From Gimesia alba (GTDB lineage Bacteria > Planctomycetota > Planctomycetia > Planctomycetales > Planctomycetaceae), in assembly GCF_007744675.1 (NCBI RefSeq), contig NZ_CP036269.1:3761546-3825545 (forward strand): a stretch of 64,000 nucleotides of DNA, in the 5' to 3' direction. The notes beneath the pieces are model-generated. The model searched no databases. It saw only the letters and a program-made list of their open reading frames with translations, and was not told the origin of the DNA. Position 1 is the stretch's first letter, and each line of letters begins with the position of its first letter. Both the position numbers and the translations under genes were made by a program. Shown in pieces: positions 28,674-37,884 of the stretch.

Positions 28674-29444
28674 TTATTTAGGCTTTCGGTTTTTGTGAAA
28701 TTGCTCGCTGTGAATCATTTCATGTGGGACGCCGTTTTCTAACAGGCTGATTTCAAAGTCCTGATTGAATCGTCGGGGGCCACACAGGAAGAAACGAGAC
28801 ATCTGGACCTGGGGGATTTTTGACAAAACGAAATCAGAATTGAGATAACCACAGTAACCAAGCCAGTGTGGCGCGGGTTGGGAAAGCGTCAGGAAATAAT
28901 GGAAGTCGGGCAATTCCGTAATGAGCGACCTGGTTTCTTCATCAAAGATAATATCGTTGTGAGTTCGGGCGCCATAAAATAAGTAACAGGGATTGTTGAG
29001 TTCTGCTTCTTTCAGATAACGCACCATGCTGATCATGGGAGTGATCCCAATTCCCGCACACAACAGCACGAGTGGTTCGGTATGTTCTTGCGGATCAAAA
29101 TAGAATTTCCCCAGCGGGCCTTTGACAAGTATGTTGCTGCCGGGGCCGATGTGGTCAAAAAAATAATTTCCCACCTGCCCCAGTGGATTCCGTTTAATGG
29201 TGAGATCAATTCGTTCCGGGTGCAGCGGCGAAGAACTGATCGAAAAACTCCGCCAGACTTTAGCTCCATTAATGTTGAGGCAGATCTTCACGAACATGCC
29301 TGGCTTGTGAGGAGCAAGTTGCTCTGCCAGATTATCCAACCGAAACGTACGAACCTCTTCTGCTTCCTGAATGACTTCGATTACGGGAAGTGAAACCAGT
29401 TGTTCGTTTTGTTTTTTGAAATCTTGTTGTTGTGAATCGATCAT
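28674..29444 (-). CDS. FAD/NAD(P)H oxidoreductase, ferredoxin reductase-like
   Basis: A 256-residue ferredoxin-NADP reductase-type flavoprotein: FAD-binding barrel (about 15-105, with the RSFSISSSP motif contacting flavin) and NAD(P)-binding domain (LLCAGIGITPMISMVRYL about 120-138; terminal FLCGPRRF about 228). No 2Fe-2S domain is attached. ATG 29444 is preferred because AGGA lies before it and the upstream stop is at 29459. In this operon it could supply NAD(P)H electrons to nitrate reductase or act with the DmsBC-like protein. Exact partner unknown. Confidence 0.87.
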   Translation of the reverse strand: MIDSQQQDFKKQNEQLVSLPVIEVIQEAEEVRTFRLDNLAEQLAPHKPGMFVKICLNINGAKVWRSFSISSSPLHPERIDLTIKRNPLGQVGNYFFDHIGPGSNILVKGPLGKFYFDPQEHTEPLVLLCAGIGITPMISMVRYLKEAELNNPCYLFYGARTHNDIIFDEETRSLITELPDFHYFLTLSQPAPHWLGYCGYLNSDFVLSKIPQVQMSRFFLCGPRRFNQDFEISLLENGVPHEMIHSEQFHKNRKPK

Positions 29445-29458
29445 CTTCAATCCTGTGC

Positions 29459-32449
29459 TTAGTGAGCGCCAGCACATTCTACCTGACTCAATAATTCATC
29501 AAGTACTTTTTCTTCGGGCAGTTCCAGATACACATTTTCCTGTTCATCTATTTTAACTTGAAACACATTGACTGAATACTGTTCTTCGCCGCCCAGGCAG
29601 GCACCATTTTCCAGAGAAAACGTTTTTTTGTGCAGCGGGCAGGCGACTTTGGGAATTCCCTGCTGATCGCCGATGATTCCTCGTGACAGTACCATGGCTT
29701 TTTTGTGGGGGCACATCTGCTGGCAGGCATACCATTCGCCGCGACTGGTAAAGTTAAAAACGGCAATTTGGGAATTCCCATATTTGATCGTCGAACCACT
29801 ATCGGCAGGAAAGTCGCTGACGGTGCCGACGCGAATCCATTCCCGGGGTTCAGAGTTCAATTCCTCGTTGTCATCCTGGTGAGTAGTTTTCGGCGGTTTG
29901 AGGTTGTCAATCGGAATAAAGTCCGGCTCCCAGTCAACAGGACGCTGTTGACCGCGCTGCGGGATCAGTTCGATTGAAGGCTGATGCGCATCGGTATTCA
30001 CGAATTGCTCGAACAGCCGCCGTTTCTCAGGGTTGTCGACGACTTCTTTCCATTCACAATGATACGTATCGACAAGTGACTGCATCATCGATTCCAGCTC
30101 GTCACAGATTCCGAGTTTGTCCTCAATCACAACTTCTCGCAGATATTCGATGCCACCTTCCAGTTTATCCAGCCAGGTTGCGGTACGGGTTAACTTGTCA
30201 GCGGTCTGGATATAATACATCAGAAAACGATCCAGATATTTGATACAGGTTTCTTCATCCAGGTCAGATGCGAACAGGTCGGCGTGCCGGGGTTTTGAAC
30301 CGCCATTGCCGCAGATATACAGGTTGTAGCCGTTTTCGGTGGCGATCAATCCAAAGTCTTTACTTTGTGCTTCGGCACATTCACGCACACATCCCGAGAC
30401 GCCCCCTTTGATTTTATGCGGGGCACGAATCCCACGGTAGCGTTCTTCCAGTCGAATTGCGAAACCAACCGAATCTCCGACCCCGTAGCGGCACCAGGTC
30501 GTACCAACACAACTTTTAACCGTACGCAGCGCTTTACCGTAAGCGTGGCCGCTTTCAAAGCCGGCATTGATTAGTTTTTCCCAGATTACGGGGAGATCAT
30601 GCACTTCCGCGCCGAATAAGTCGACGCGTTGTCCACCCGTGATTTTCGTATAAAGCCCGTATTCCTTCGCGACTTCTCCCAGTACGATCAATTTTTCAGG
30701 TGTGATTTCACCACCCGGGACTCGGGGCACAATCGAGTAGAGACCGCCGCGTTGTACATTTGCCAGGAAACGATCGTTGGTATCCTGCAGGTTGGCATGC
30801 TCCACAATGTGATCATTCCAGAGGCTGGCAAGGATTGAAGCGACAGTGGGCTTACAGACTTCACAGCCCGAGCCCGAACCACATTCAGCGATCACAGCGG
30901 CAAAGGTTTGCAGCTTTTTGATTTTGATGATGTCGAATAATTCCGTCCGCGAATATTCGAAGTGTTCGCAGAGGTGATTATTCACAACGATGCCGGACGC
31001 CGCCATTTCTGCTTTAAAGACATCGGTTACCAGAGGCAGACAGCCCCCACAGCCTGCTCCCGCTTTGGTGCAGGCTTTGACTTGATCGACCGAGGTTAAA
31101 CTTTCGTCTTGAATCGCCGTACAGATTTGTCCTTTGGTGACATTATTACAGGAGCAGATCTGCGCTTCGTCAGGCATGTCAGCGGCACTCCCACCAGGAA
31201 TGCCACCTCCCGCGCCGACCACAAGTTCGTGAGGACTGCAGGGCAAAAGATCTTCCGATTTGGCTAGCATCGAAAGGCTGCCGTAATCAGATGCGTCGCC
31301 GATCAGAATGCCACCGAGTAACTTGGTCCCCTCTGTATTAAAAACAAGTTTTTTATAGACGCCTTTGAAGGGATCTTCGAAGGTCAGACATTTTGTAGAA
31401 GCCGGATCGGCTTCGTAGTCGCCAAAACTGGCCACATCGACGCCCATCAATTTTAATTTTGTAGAGAGGTCACTGCCTGTGAAGTTTGCTTCACCACTTT
31501 GGCATAAATGCGTCGCCGCCACTTCGGCCATTTGATAGCCGGGTGCAACCAGTCCATAGACCATACCGGAGTGCAGCGCGACTTCACCGACCGCGTAAAT
31601 ATCCGGATCGGAAGTTTGCAGATAATCATTTACCAGAATGCCGCCCCGCTCACCCACTTCCAAATCGCACTCGCGCGCCAGTTCATCGCGGGGACGAATT
31701 CCAGCCGAGACGATGATCATGTCGAGGTCCAGCTCTTCCCCATCCTGAAACCGAATTCCCGTGACTTTGTTTTCGCCCAGAACTTCGTCGGTGGCTTTAT
31801 TCAGATGGACTTGAACTCCCAGTTCTTCAATTTTCTGAACCAGAATCTTGGAGCCCGCATCATCAATCTGACGAGGCATAAGTCGGGGCGCGAATTCCAG
31901 AACGTGTGTTTCGAGTCCCAGGTCCAGAGCCGCCTTGGCTGCTTCCAGACCAAGCAGTCCTCCACCAATGACGGCGGCTTTCTTGGAGTGGGACGCGTAG
32001 TCAATGATTAATTCCAGGTCGTTGATCGTTCGATAAACGAAAACGCCCCGGTTTTTAATTCCGGGGACCGTTGGCACAAATGGATAAGAGCCGGTCGCGA
32101 TGACCACTTTATCATAAGGAATTTCGACTCCCTTTTGGGAGCGGATCTTTTTATTTTCGCGGTCAATACTGACTGCCCGGTCGGCCAGATGTAGGTCGAT
32201 GTTATTTTCCGCATACCATTCTTTGCGGGCCAGCATCAGCTTTTCGGCATCGTTATGGGCAAAAAACTGTGTTAAGCCGACCCGGTCATACGCGGCCCGG
32301 GGTTCTTCGCAAAACGTGACAATTTTATATTCCTGTGATTGGTCTTTCTCGATGAGTTGCTCGCAAAACCGCAAGCCGACCATGCCGTTACCAATTACAA
32401 CTACACTTTTCTTTTGTTCAGAATTTCGCTGAATCACAGAGAGGTCCAC
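29459..32449 (-). CDS. nirBD: Assimilatory nitrite reductase NirB-NirD fusion
   Basis: A 996-residue fusion. From the N-terminus: FAD/NADH-binding reductase (VVVIGNGMVGLRF), two BFD-type 2Fe-2S domains (CSCNNVTKG..AGCGGC and GSGCEVC), sulfite/nitrite reductase repeats with siroheme-4Fe-4S cysteines (SCVGTTWCRYG and GCVRECAEAQ), then a C-terminal NirD Rieske-like domain (about 875-985) keeping CPHK and CPLHKK. It reduces nitrite to ammonium with NADH. NirB and NirD are usually separate. The GTG at 32449 overlaps the AAAGG ribosome binding site, so a GTG four codons in (32437) may be the true start. Confidence 0.93.
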   Translation of the reverse strand: MDLSVIQRNSEQKKSVVVIGNGMVGLRFCEQLIEKDQSQEYKIVTFCEEPRAAYDRVGLTQFFAHNDAEKLMLARKEWYAENNIDLHLADRAVSIDRENKKIRSQKGVEIPYDKVVIATGSYPFVPTVPGIKNRGVFVYRTINDLELIIDYASHSKKAAVIGGGLLGLEAAKAALDLGLETHVLEFAPRLMPRQIDDAGSKILVQKIEELGVQVHLNKATDEVLGENKVTGIRFQDGEELDLDMIIVSAGIRPRDELARECDLEVGERGGILVNDYLQTSDPDIYAVGEVALHSGMVYGLVAPGYQMAEVAATHLCQSGEANFTGSDLSTKLKLMGVDVASFGDYEADPASTKCLTFEDPFKGVYKKLVFNTEGTKLLGGILIGDASDYGSLSMLAKSEDLLPCSPHELVVGAGGGIPGGSAADMPDEAQICSCNNVTKGQICTAIQDESLTSVDQVKACTKAGAGCGGCLPLVTDVFKAEMAASGIVVNNHLCEHFEYSRTELFDIIKIKKLQTFAAVIAECGSGSGCEVCKPTVASILASLWNDHIVEHANLQDTNDRFLANVQRGGLYSIVPRVPGGEITPEKLIVLGEVAKEYGLYTKITGGQRVDLFGAEVHDLPVIWEKLINAGFESGHAYGKALRTVKSCVGTTWCRYGVGDSVGFAIRLEERYRGIRAPHKIKGGVSGCVRECAEAQSKDFGLIATENGYNLYICGNGGSKPRHADLFASDLDEETCIKYLDRFLMYYIQTADKLTRTATWLDKLEGGIEYLREVVIEDKLGICDELESMMQSLVDTYHCEWKEVVDNPEKRRLFEQFVNTDAHQPSIELIPQRGQQRPVDWEPDFIPIDNLKPPKTTHQDDNEELNSEPREWIRVGTVSDFPADSGSTIKYGNSQIAVFNFTSRGEWYACQQMCPHKKAMVLSRGIIGDQQGIPKVACPLHKKTFSLENGACLGGEEQYSVNVFQVKIDEQENVYLELPEEKVLDELLSQVECAGAH

Positions 32450-32497
32450 CTTTAAATCAGAGCACTTTTTTTATTATAACGCGGTATCGGTGGGGAA

Positions 32498-33877
32498 CTA
32501 ATTCCCCATTGATGCCGCCAGTTCTTTCTCTCCCGTTTTGAGGGTGATCGCGGATTCTGTTGCCAGACGAGCCTCTTCTTCGGTTTCTTCATTGAATCGA
32601 ACGAGGAATGTCAGAAACGCACAACTGGTCACGATGGCACCCAGAATAAACAGAGCCGTAGGCCAGTTGATGGCCTGAGTTTTAAACAGGAATCCGGCCG
32701 CCACAGCCCCGGCATTTCCACCCGCACCCACAATTCCGGAAACAGGACCGAGGGCTTTTTTATTGATAAACGGGACAACCGAGTAGGTTGCTCCCTCCGA
32801 CATTTGTACGAACAGGCTGAAGACGATGAGAGTTGGTAATGCCATGGCCAGCACATCCATCCGTGAAAAGACCATCAGAGCAATTCCTTCACAGAAAATC
32901 GCGATGAACAACCACTTGACGCGTCCGCTGAGCCCCCATTTTTTGCCGAAGCGATCACCAAAGGCCCCGCCCAGAGTTCGAGCAAAGATATTCATCAATC
33001 CGAACATACTGGCAAACAGACCGGCCATTTTAATGGCTTTCGTGGTATCCATATTCTTGAAGTAATCAAAGTAATCCAGAAAATAGAGTGCCGCGACATT
33101 GTTGATTGTGAGTTCAATTCCGAAGCAGGCTCCGTAGATCACAAACAATGCCCACACGCGATGGTCTTTGCAGGCACTTAAAAACATGCCCTTCTTTTCT
33201 TCTTTTTGTGGTAATTTCCCTGCTGCTCTCAGGTCTTTGAAATTCCCGTCGGGGGTGTCTTGTGTCAGAAAGAAATAAGCGACGCCCGTCAAAGCACAGA
33301 CTAGCCCGGCTAAGAACATAGAGGCGCGCCAGCCAAGAGATTCACTGAACCCGAAGATGCCGATGAACATCGTGAAAATCAGGGGCATGATAATTTGAGT
33401 CACACCGCCACCCAGGTTACCCCAGCCGGCCGTGGTCGCGTTTGCTGTTCCCACACAATTCGGTGCGAACATGACGGAAGTGTGATATTGAGTGATGACA
33501 AACGAGGCACCGATCGCACCAATGGCAATTCGGAAAATCAGAAATGTGGTATAGTCATGGGCGAAACCAATGCCCATCACGGGGATGGCGCCCAGCACCA
33601 ACAGCCAAGTGTAAGCCAGCCGCGGACCAATATGATCACAGAGCCAGCCAATAAACAGGCGGGCGATGACCGTGATGGCAACCGAGCCGATAATACACCA
33701 GCCGATCTGCTCTTTTGTCAGCAGCATTTCTTCCCGTACGACTTTCATCAACGGGGCAATTCCAAACCAGGCAAAGAAACAGAGAAAGAAGGCGAACCAG
33801 GACATATGAAATGCCCGCATCTGAGGCGTCGTAAAATTAAACAGATTGATTCTGGTTGCTTTGTTTGGAATGTCCAT
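32498..33877 (-). CDS. narK: Nitrate/nitrite transporter of the NarK/NasA MFS family
   Basis: A 459-residue major facilitator protein with 12 predicted helices. The two nitrate signature motifs of the NNP family are recognisable (WGNLGGGVTQIIMPL about 150-165 and GIVGAGGNAGAVAAGFLF about 385-402). First gene of the operon, 48 bases before nirBD, so it most likely imports nitrate for assimilation. It could also transport nitrite. Two hydrophilic insertions (about 205-225 and the C-terminal 45 residues) are present. Confidence 0.93.
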   Translation of the reverse strand: MDIPNKATRINLFNFTTPQMRAFHMSWFAFFLCFFAWFGIAPLMKVVREEMLLTKEQIGWCIIGSVAITVIARLFIGWLCDHIGPRLAYTWLLVLGAIPVMGIGFAHDYTTFLIFRIAIGAIGASFVITQYHTSVMFAPNCVGTANATTAGWGNLGGGVTQIIMPLIFTMFIGIFGFSESLGWRASMFLAGLVCALTGVAYFFLTQDTPDGNFKDLRAAGKLPQKEEKKGMFLSACKDHRVWALFVIYGACFGIELTINNVAALYFLDYFDYFKNMDTTKAIKMAGLFASMFGLMNIFARTLGGAFGDRFGKKWGLSGRVKWLFIAIFCEGIALMVFSRMDVLAMALPTLIVFSLFVQMSEGATYSVVPFINKKALGPVSGIVGAGGNAGAVAAGFLFKTQAINWPTALFILGAIVTSCAFLTFLVRFNEETEEEARLATESAITLKTGEKELAASMGN

Positions 33878-34383
33878 TTCGTAAAGGCTTTCTTGAGCTG
33901 GTTCTCTTTGAGGGGGCTGTCTCAGTGCCTTCTCTTCTAATAAATAGATTGAAATCCATTGCGCGCAATGCGATCACAGTGTTTTAAATCGAAAAAGAAG
34001 AAGAGCCGTTTGGATCAGCCTGGATCTCTTCTACAAGCTGAGGAGGGGAGCGCGGCTCGAATAGCTTGCACAAAAAATGGGTCGATTTTTTAGTGGCTTT
34101 CAGTTGTGAATGATAGTTGTGTTAATTCTCTATTTTCATGACTGAATCTCCTGAAAGCGCAGAAGAGATCAGAGTGGCCCACTCTCCAATGATGCATGAT
34201 CAGCAGAGGTTGAATTTGTTGAAATAGTTGAAAGGCAAAGCACGTGCCAGAAAATAAGTCAACTATCTTTAGAAAGTGGGTTCGCCAGCCTTAGAAGGCG
34301 AAATTCACTCGATTTAGAGGAGGAAGATGTCTTTTTTGTGGCTCAAAAAATATTCAATAGACCGATTGTCCAGTCTGTTTTCC
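33878..34383. promoter_or_regulatory. Control region of the nitrate operon with palindromes
   Basis: This AT-rich interval precedes narK. It contains a perfect 14-bp palindrome CATTGCGCGCAATG (33957-33970, about 80 bases before narK), an inverted repeat AGAGTGG-C-CCACTCT (34171-34185), and a hairpin TTCGCC/GGCGAA (34281-34302). These are candidate operator sites for a nitrogen or nitrate regulator; no regulator gene lies in the operon. No coding frame is supported. Confidence 0.45.
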
Positions 34384-34424
34384 GGGCAGAAAAAAGAAGA
34401 CCTGCTTAGTGAATAAGCAGGTCT
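34384..34424 (-). terminator. Intrinsic terminator of nadA
   Basis: A perfect 11-bp stem (AGACCTGCTTA / TAAGCAGGTCT) with a 5-base loop, followed on the minus strand by TCTTTTTTCTG, lies 26 bases past the nadA stop. Confidence 0.85.
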
Positions 34425-34449
34425 TGTGTGCAACTGTGGGATTCGATGC

Positions 34450-35439
34450 CTACTGCAGCAGGCTGCGTTCCAGCACTTCTTTTGCTTTGTCAAAGTAGGG
34501 TTGCCATTCAATTTCGGGTTTACCGTATTTCAGGCAGTCACGGACTTTCTGCAGAGTATTCAGCGCCATGTGCGGGCAGCGGTTGCAGGCACAGGTTTCA
34601 CCGGTGGAAGACATAATTCCGGGGACCGGGAGAAAGGTATGCTGAGGTGCCGACTTGTGCAGCGGATGAATCATATTCGCTTCGGTGGCAACCAGAAAGG
34701 TTCCGGGTTCTTTGATTGACATGACGTATTGTCGCAGCTTCTCCGTACCGCCGATGAAATCAGACACTTCCAGAATACGGTGCGGACACTCGGGGTGCGC
34801 TAACACGATCGAGCCGGGATTGTTCTTTTTCGCACGCAGCAGATCCTGCACACTGAAAATCTCGTGGACCATACAGGAGCCGGGCCAGAGAATCATCTTC
34901 CGTCCCGTGACTTCCTGCAGGTAACGCCCCAGGTGTTGGTCGGGAACAAATAGAATTTCTTTCCCTTCAGGAACGCGGTCGATGATTTCGCGTGCATTGC
35001 CGCTGGTCACGATCCAGTCGCACAGGCTTTTGACTTTGGCCGTGGTGTTAATATAGGCAACGGTTTCAAAATCGCGTCCTTCTGCGCGCAGTTTTTCCTG
35101 GAACTGAAGCAGGTCGCCATATTGGCAACTGTCTGCCAGAGAGCAGCCGGCGTGCATATCGGGCAGGAGGACCGTCTTTTCCGGGCTCAGAATCTTGGTC
35201 GATTCCGCCATAAAATGCACGCCCGAGAAGACAATTGTCGATGTCTCTACTTTGACGGCATCCCGGGCCAGTTTCAGACTGTCACCTGTAAAATCCGCAA
35301 TTTCCTGGATATTGCCTTCAATATAGAAGTGTGCCAGTAGCGTCGCATCTTTTTCTTTTTTGAGAGCGTCAATTTCATCCATCAGATCAAGAGGATCTTC
35401 ATAGACTTCTTCGTTGTTATCAATCGTTGGCAATGACAT
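34450..35439 (-). CDS. nadA: Quinolinate synthase A
   Basis: A 329-residue NadA protein, which condenses iminoaspartate with dihydroxyacetone phosphate to quinolinate in NAD synthesis. Family landmarks include [21 protein letters not shown] near the N-terminus, [10 protein letters not shown] (4Fe-4S cysteine), and the C-terminal [14 protein letters not shown] that supplies another cluster cysteine. Length is close to other NadA proteins. It stands alone with its own terminator; nadB and nadC are not in the window. Confidence 0.95.
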   Translation of the reverse strand: MSLPTIDNNEEVYEDPLDLMDEIDALKKEKDATLLAHFYIEGNIQEIADFTGDSLKLARDAVKVETSTIVFSGVHFMAESTKILSPEKTVLLPDMHAGCSLADSCQYGDLLQFQEKLRAEGRDFETVAYINTTAKVKSLCDWIVTSGNAREIIDRVPEGKEILFVPDQHLGRYLQEVTGRKMILWPGSCMVHEIFSVQDLLRAKKNNPGSIVLAHPECPHRILEVSDFIGGTEKLRQYVMSIKEPGTFLVATEANMIHPLHKSAPQHTFLPVPGIMSSTGETCACNRCPHMALNTLQKVRDCLKYGKPEIEWQPYFDKAKEVLERSLLQ

Positions 35440-35643
35440 TGGCGCAGGCCCTCAAAAAATCAATCATTCAAATCTTAACTTGTTGTACGGACAAGAGGTC
35501 GCCATCAAAAGTTCAAGACATTGTTCGACTTATACTGGAGAATCTGAAACTCTTCCGGTACAACGTTAGTACTATTGTTGACGAAAAAAGATCCTCGTCA
35601 AGTTGCTATTATTCTATATAATTGTGTGAAGGTTTAGAACTCT

Positions 35644-36468
35644 ATGGCAGATCAATCATTGCGAATCCTGGTTTTTGGCGCTCACCCTGATGATTGCGAC
35701 ATCAAGGCGGGGGGCACAGCTGCCTTGTATCAACAAGCCGGGCATACGGTGAAATTTGTCAGTGTGACGAACGGCGAATCGGGCCATCAGCGGCTTTCCG
35801 GGGCTGAACTGGCGGACATTCGTCGCGCAGAAGCGGCTGCCGCAGGGAAATCGCTGGGAGTTGAATATGAGGTCATGCAAAATCGGGACGGGTATCTGCA
35901 GCCCACCATTGAAGCACGATTTGAAATCATTCGGCTGATCCGCACGTTTCAGCCTGATCTGATTTTGACTCATCGCCCCAATGATTATCATCCCGATCAC
36001 CGCTATACCTCGCAGCTGGTCTGCGACGCGGCCTATATGGTCACGGTGCCTCCCATCGTGCCCGATGTTCCTGCATTGCGCACCAACCCCGTGATTGCTT
36101 ACCTCTCAGATCATTTCACGCGCCCCTACCCCTTCTCTCCCACCGTAGTGGTTGATGTGGAACCGGTTTGGGATCGACTGGTCGATGCTCTGGATAGCCA
36201 TCGTTCCCAGTTTTATGACTGGCTGCCTTATAATCATTTTTACGAAGAGGAAGTGCCTGCTGACGAGTCGAAACGGAAAGCCTGGCTCAGCGAAAAAATG
36301 AAGGCCCGTATTGCTCCTCTGGCAGACCGCTATCGTGATTTGATTATTCAAACCTACGGAGAAAAACGAGGCAACGAGATTCAATTGATAGAAGCGTTTG
36401 AGCCTTGTGAATACGGCTCTCCATTAACAGAAGAAAACACCAAGACGTTATTTCCATTCCTGCCCTGA
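35644..36468 (+). CDS. PIG-L/LmbE family deacetylase
   Basis: A 274-residue zinc-dependent N-acetylglucosamine deacetylase-like protein. The metal-binding motif AHPDD (residues 13-17) and the later HPDHR (about 119-123) are both present, with NGESGHQ and the RRAEA helix typical of the family. No signal peptide, so probably cytoplasmic. Substrate unknown: PIG-L proteins act on GlcNAc-containing lipids, mycothiol/bacillithiol precursors or antibiotics. The next gene begins 6 bases later, so they are likely co-transcribed. A TATAAT at 35617-35622 precedes it without a matching -35 box. Confidence 0.9.
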   Translation: MADQSLRILVFGAHPDDCDIKAGGTAALYQQAGHTVKFVSVTNGESGHQRLSGAELADIRRAEAAAAGKSLGVEYEVMQNRDGYLQPTIEARFEIIRLIRTFQPDLILTHRPNDYHPDHRYTSQLVCDAAYMVTVPPIVPDVPALRTNPVIAYLSDHFTRPYPFSPTVVVDVEPVWDRLVDALDSHRSQFYDWLPYNHFYEEEVPADESKRKAWLSEKMKARIAPLADRYRDLIIQTYGEKRGNEIQLIEAFEPCEYGSPLTEENTKTLFPFLP

Positions 36469-36474
36469 TCACAT

Positions 36475-37842
36475 ATGAAGAGCCATGCGTCTATGCGAAA
36501 TCGAGTTCAGCTGATCTGTGTTTTGATGATGTTTTTGAGCTGTGTCTGTTCCCTGTCAGCGGAAGAAACCGCAGCCGAGCGCGGTTACCGTATTTTGACG
36601 TCAAAAGCCTATTTGCCGCCCGATTTTGATCAGGCGGTGTTAGAAGATCTCTGGAAGGTCTGGCCCCAAGAACAGCGCACCAAAGCAGAGCAGGCGTCTC
36701 CCGAAGAACGCCGTGAAATGATCTATTCGTATTATGGGATCATGCACCGCCCTGATTCGGAATCGTCTCCACTGGGATATGTAGTCACACCAGAGCAGAA
36801 ATGGGTCATGAACTGTTTCAACTGTCATGGCGGAAAAGTGGCGGGAACCGTGATTCCGGGGGCCCCCAACAGCCATGTTGCTTTGCATACACTGACGGAA
36901 GATGTGAGTAAGATTAAGCTACAGCAGTTGAAAAAATTGAGTCATCTGGATCTGGCAGCAGTGGGCATTCCTCTGGGGACGACGCATGGAACCACCAATT
37001 CGGTGATCTTTGGCGTGGTGCTCGATTCCCTCCGTGATCCCGATATGAATTTTGATCGCACCCGCAAAGTCCCCCAGCTATTGCATCATGACATGGATCC
37101 GCCGGCCTGGTGGAATGTGAAGCGGAAACAGAAAATTTATGCCGATGCGTTCATGACCAAGAATCACCGCGTCTTAATGCAGTTTATCCTCATTCCCCGC
37201 AACAACGCGCAGAAGATCAAGCAGTGGGAAGCCGACTTTGAAGACATTCTGGCGTATATCGAATCACTGGAAGCCCCCCGCTATCGCTGGCCCATTGATG
37301 AATCACTGGCGCACCGGGGAAAACTGGTGTTCAATGATCATTGTGCACGCTGTCATGGTACCTATGGTGAGAATGCTGCCTATCCCGAGAAAACGGTCGC
37401 GATTGCGGAACTGAAAACGGACCCGGTGCGATTGCAATCGTTGCCGCCCGCATATCGGGCCGCCTTGAATCAAAGCTGGCTCTCGCGGTATGGAAAAGAT
37501 CCCGTGGTAGAAGATCCGGGCGGATATGTGGCGCCTCCGTTGAACGGCATCTGGGCGTCGGCTCCTTATTTTCATAATGGATCGGTGCCGACGTTGTGGC
37601 ACGTCTTGCATCCGGATGCACGTCCCCAAATCTGGAAACGGACCGAAAACGGCTACGATAAACAGAAAGTCGGCCTGGAAATTACGACGTTTTCCGAGTT
37701 GCCCGAGAACTTATCGATCAAGCAAAAGCGAAGCTATTTTGATACTTCGCAGTTTGGTAAAGCAGCGAGTGGCCATGACTATCCCAACGCTCTGGACCCG
37801 TCAGAGAAACGGGCTGTTCTTGAGTATTTGAAGACGCTTTGA
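36475..37842 (+). CDS. Secreted dihaem c-type cytochrome, peroxidase-like
   Basis: A 455-residue exported protein with a signal peptide (about 1-30). Two haem c sites are seen: CFNCH (114-118) and CARCH (about 291-295). The C-terminal APYFHNGSVPTLWHVLHP segment is typical of dihaem cytochrome c peroxidase/MauG-like proteins. It may act as a periplasmic redox enzyme. The close link to a deacetylase gene is unexplained. ATG 36475 is used; an ATG at 36493 would also leave a signal peptide. Confidence 0.88.
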   Translation: MKSHASMRNRVQLICVLMMFLSCVCSLSAEETAAERGYRILTSKAYLPPDFDQAVLEDLWKVWPQEQRTKAEQASPEERREMIYSYYGIMHRPDSESSPLGYVVTPEQKWVMNCFNCHGGKVAGTVIPGAPNSHVALHTLTEDVSKIKLQQLKKLSHLDLAAVGIPLGTTHGTTNSVIFGVVLDSLRDPDMNFDRTRKVPQLLHHDMDPPAWWNVKRKQKIYADAFMTKNHRVLMQFILIPRNNAQKIKQWEADFEDILAYIESLEAPRYRWPIDESLAHRGKLVFNDHCARCHGTYGENAAYPEKTVAIAELKTDPVRLQSLPPAYRAALNQSWLSRYGKDPVVEDPGGYVAPPLNGIWASAPYFHNGSVPTLWHVLHPDARPQIWKRTENGYDKQKVGLEITTFSELPENLSIKQKRSYFDTSQFGKAASGHDYPNALDPSEKRAVLEYLKTL

Positions 37843-37884
37843 GAGGGAAAGCAAAGACTGTATACGTCCACGATTGATGGTCGC

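Noticed and set aside
35427..35621. 64-codon plus-strand frame before the deacetylase
   Set aside because: It overlaps the nadA start on the other strand, has no ribosome binding site and no protein-like composition.
35617..35622. TATAAT box upstream of the deacetylase
   Set aside because: No -35 box at normal spacing; the TTGACG at 35578 is 33 bases away.
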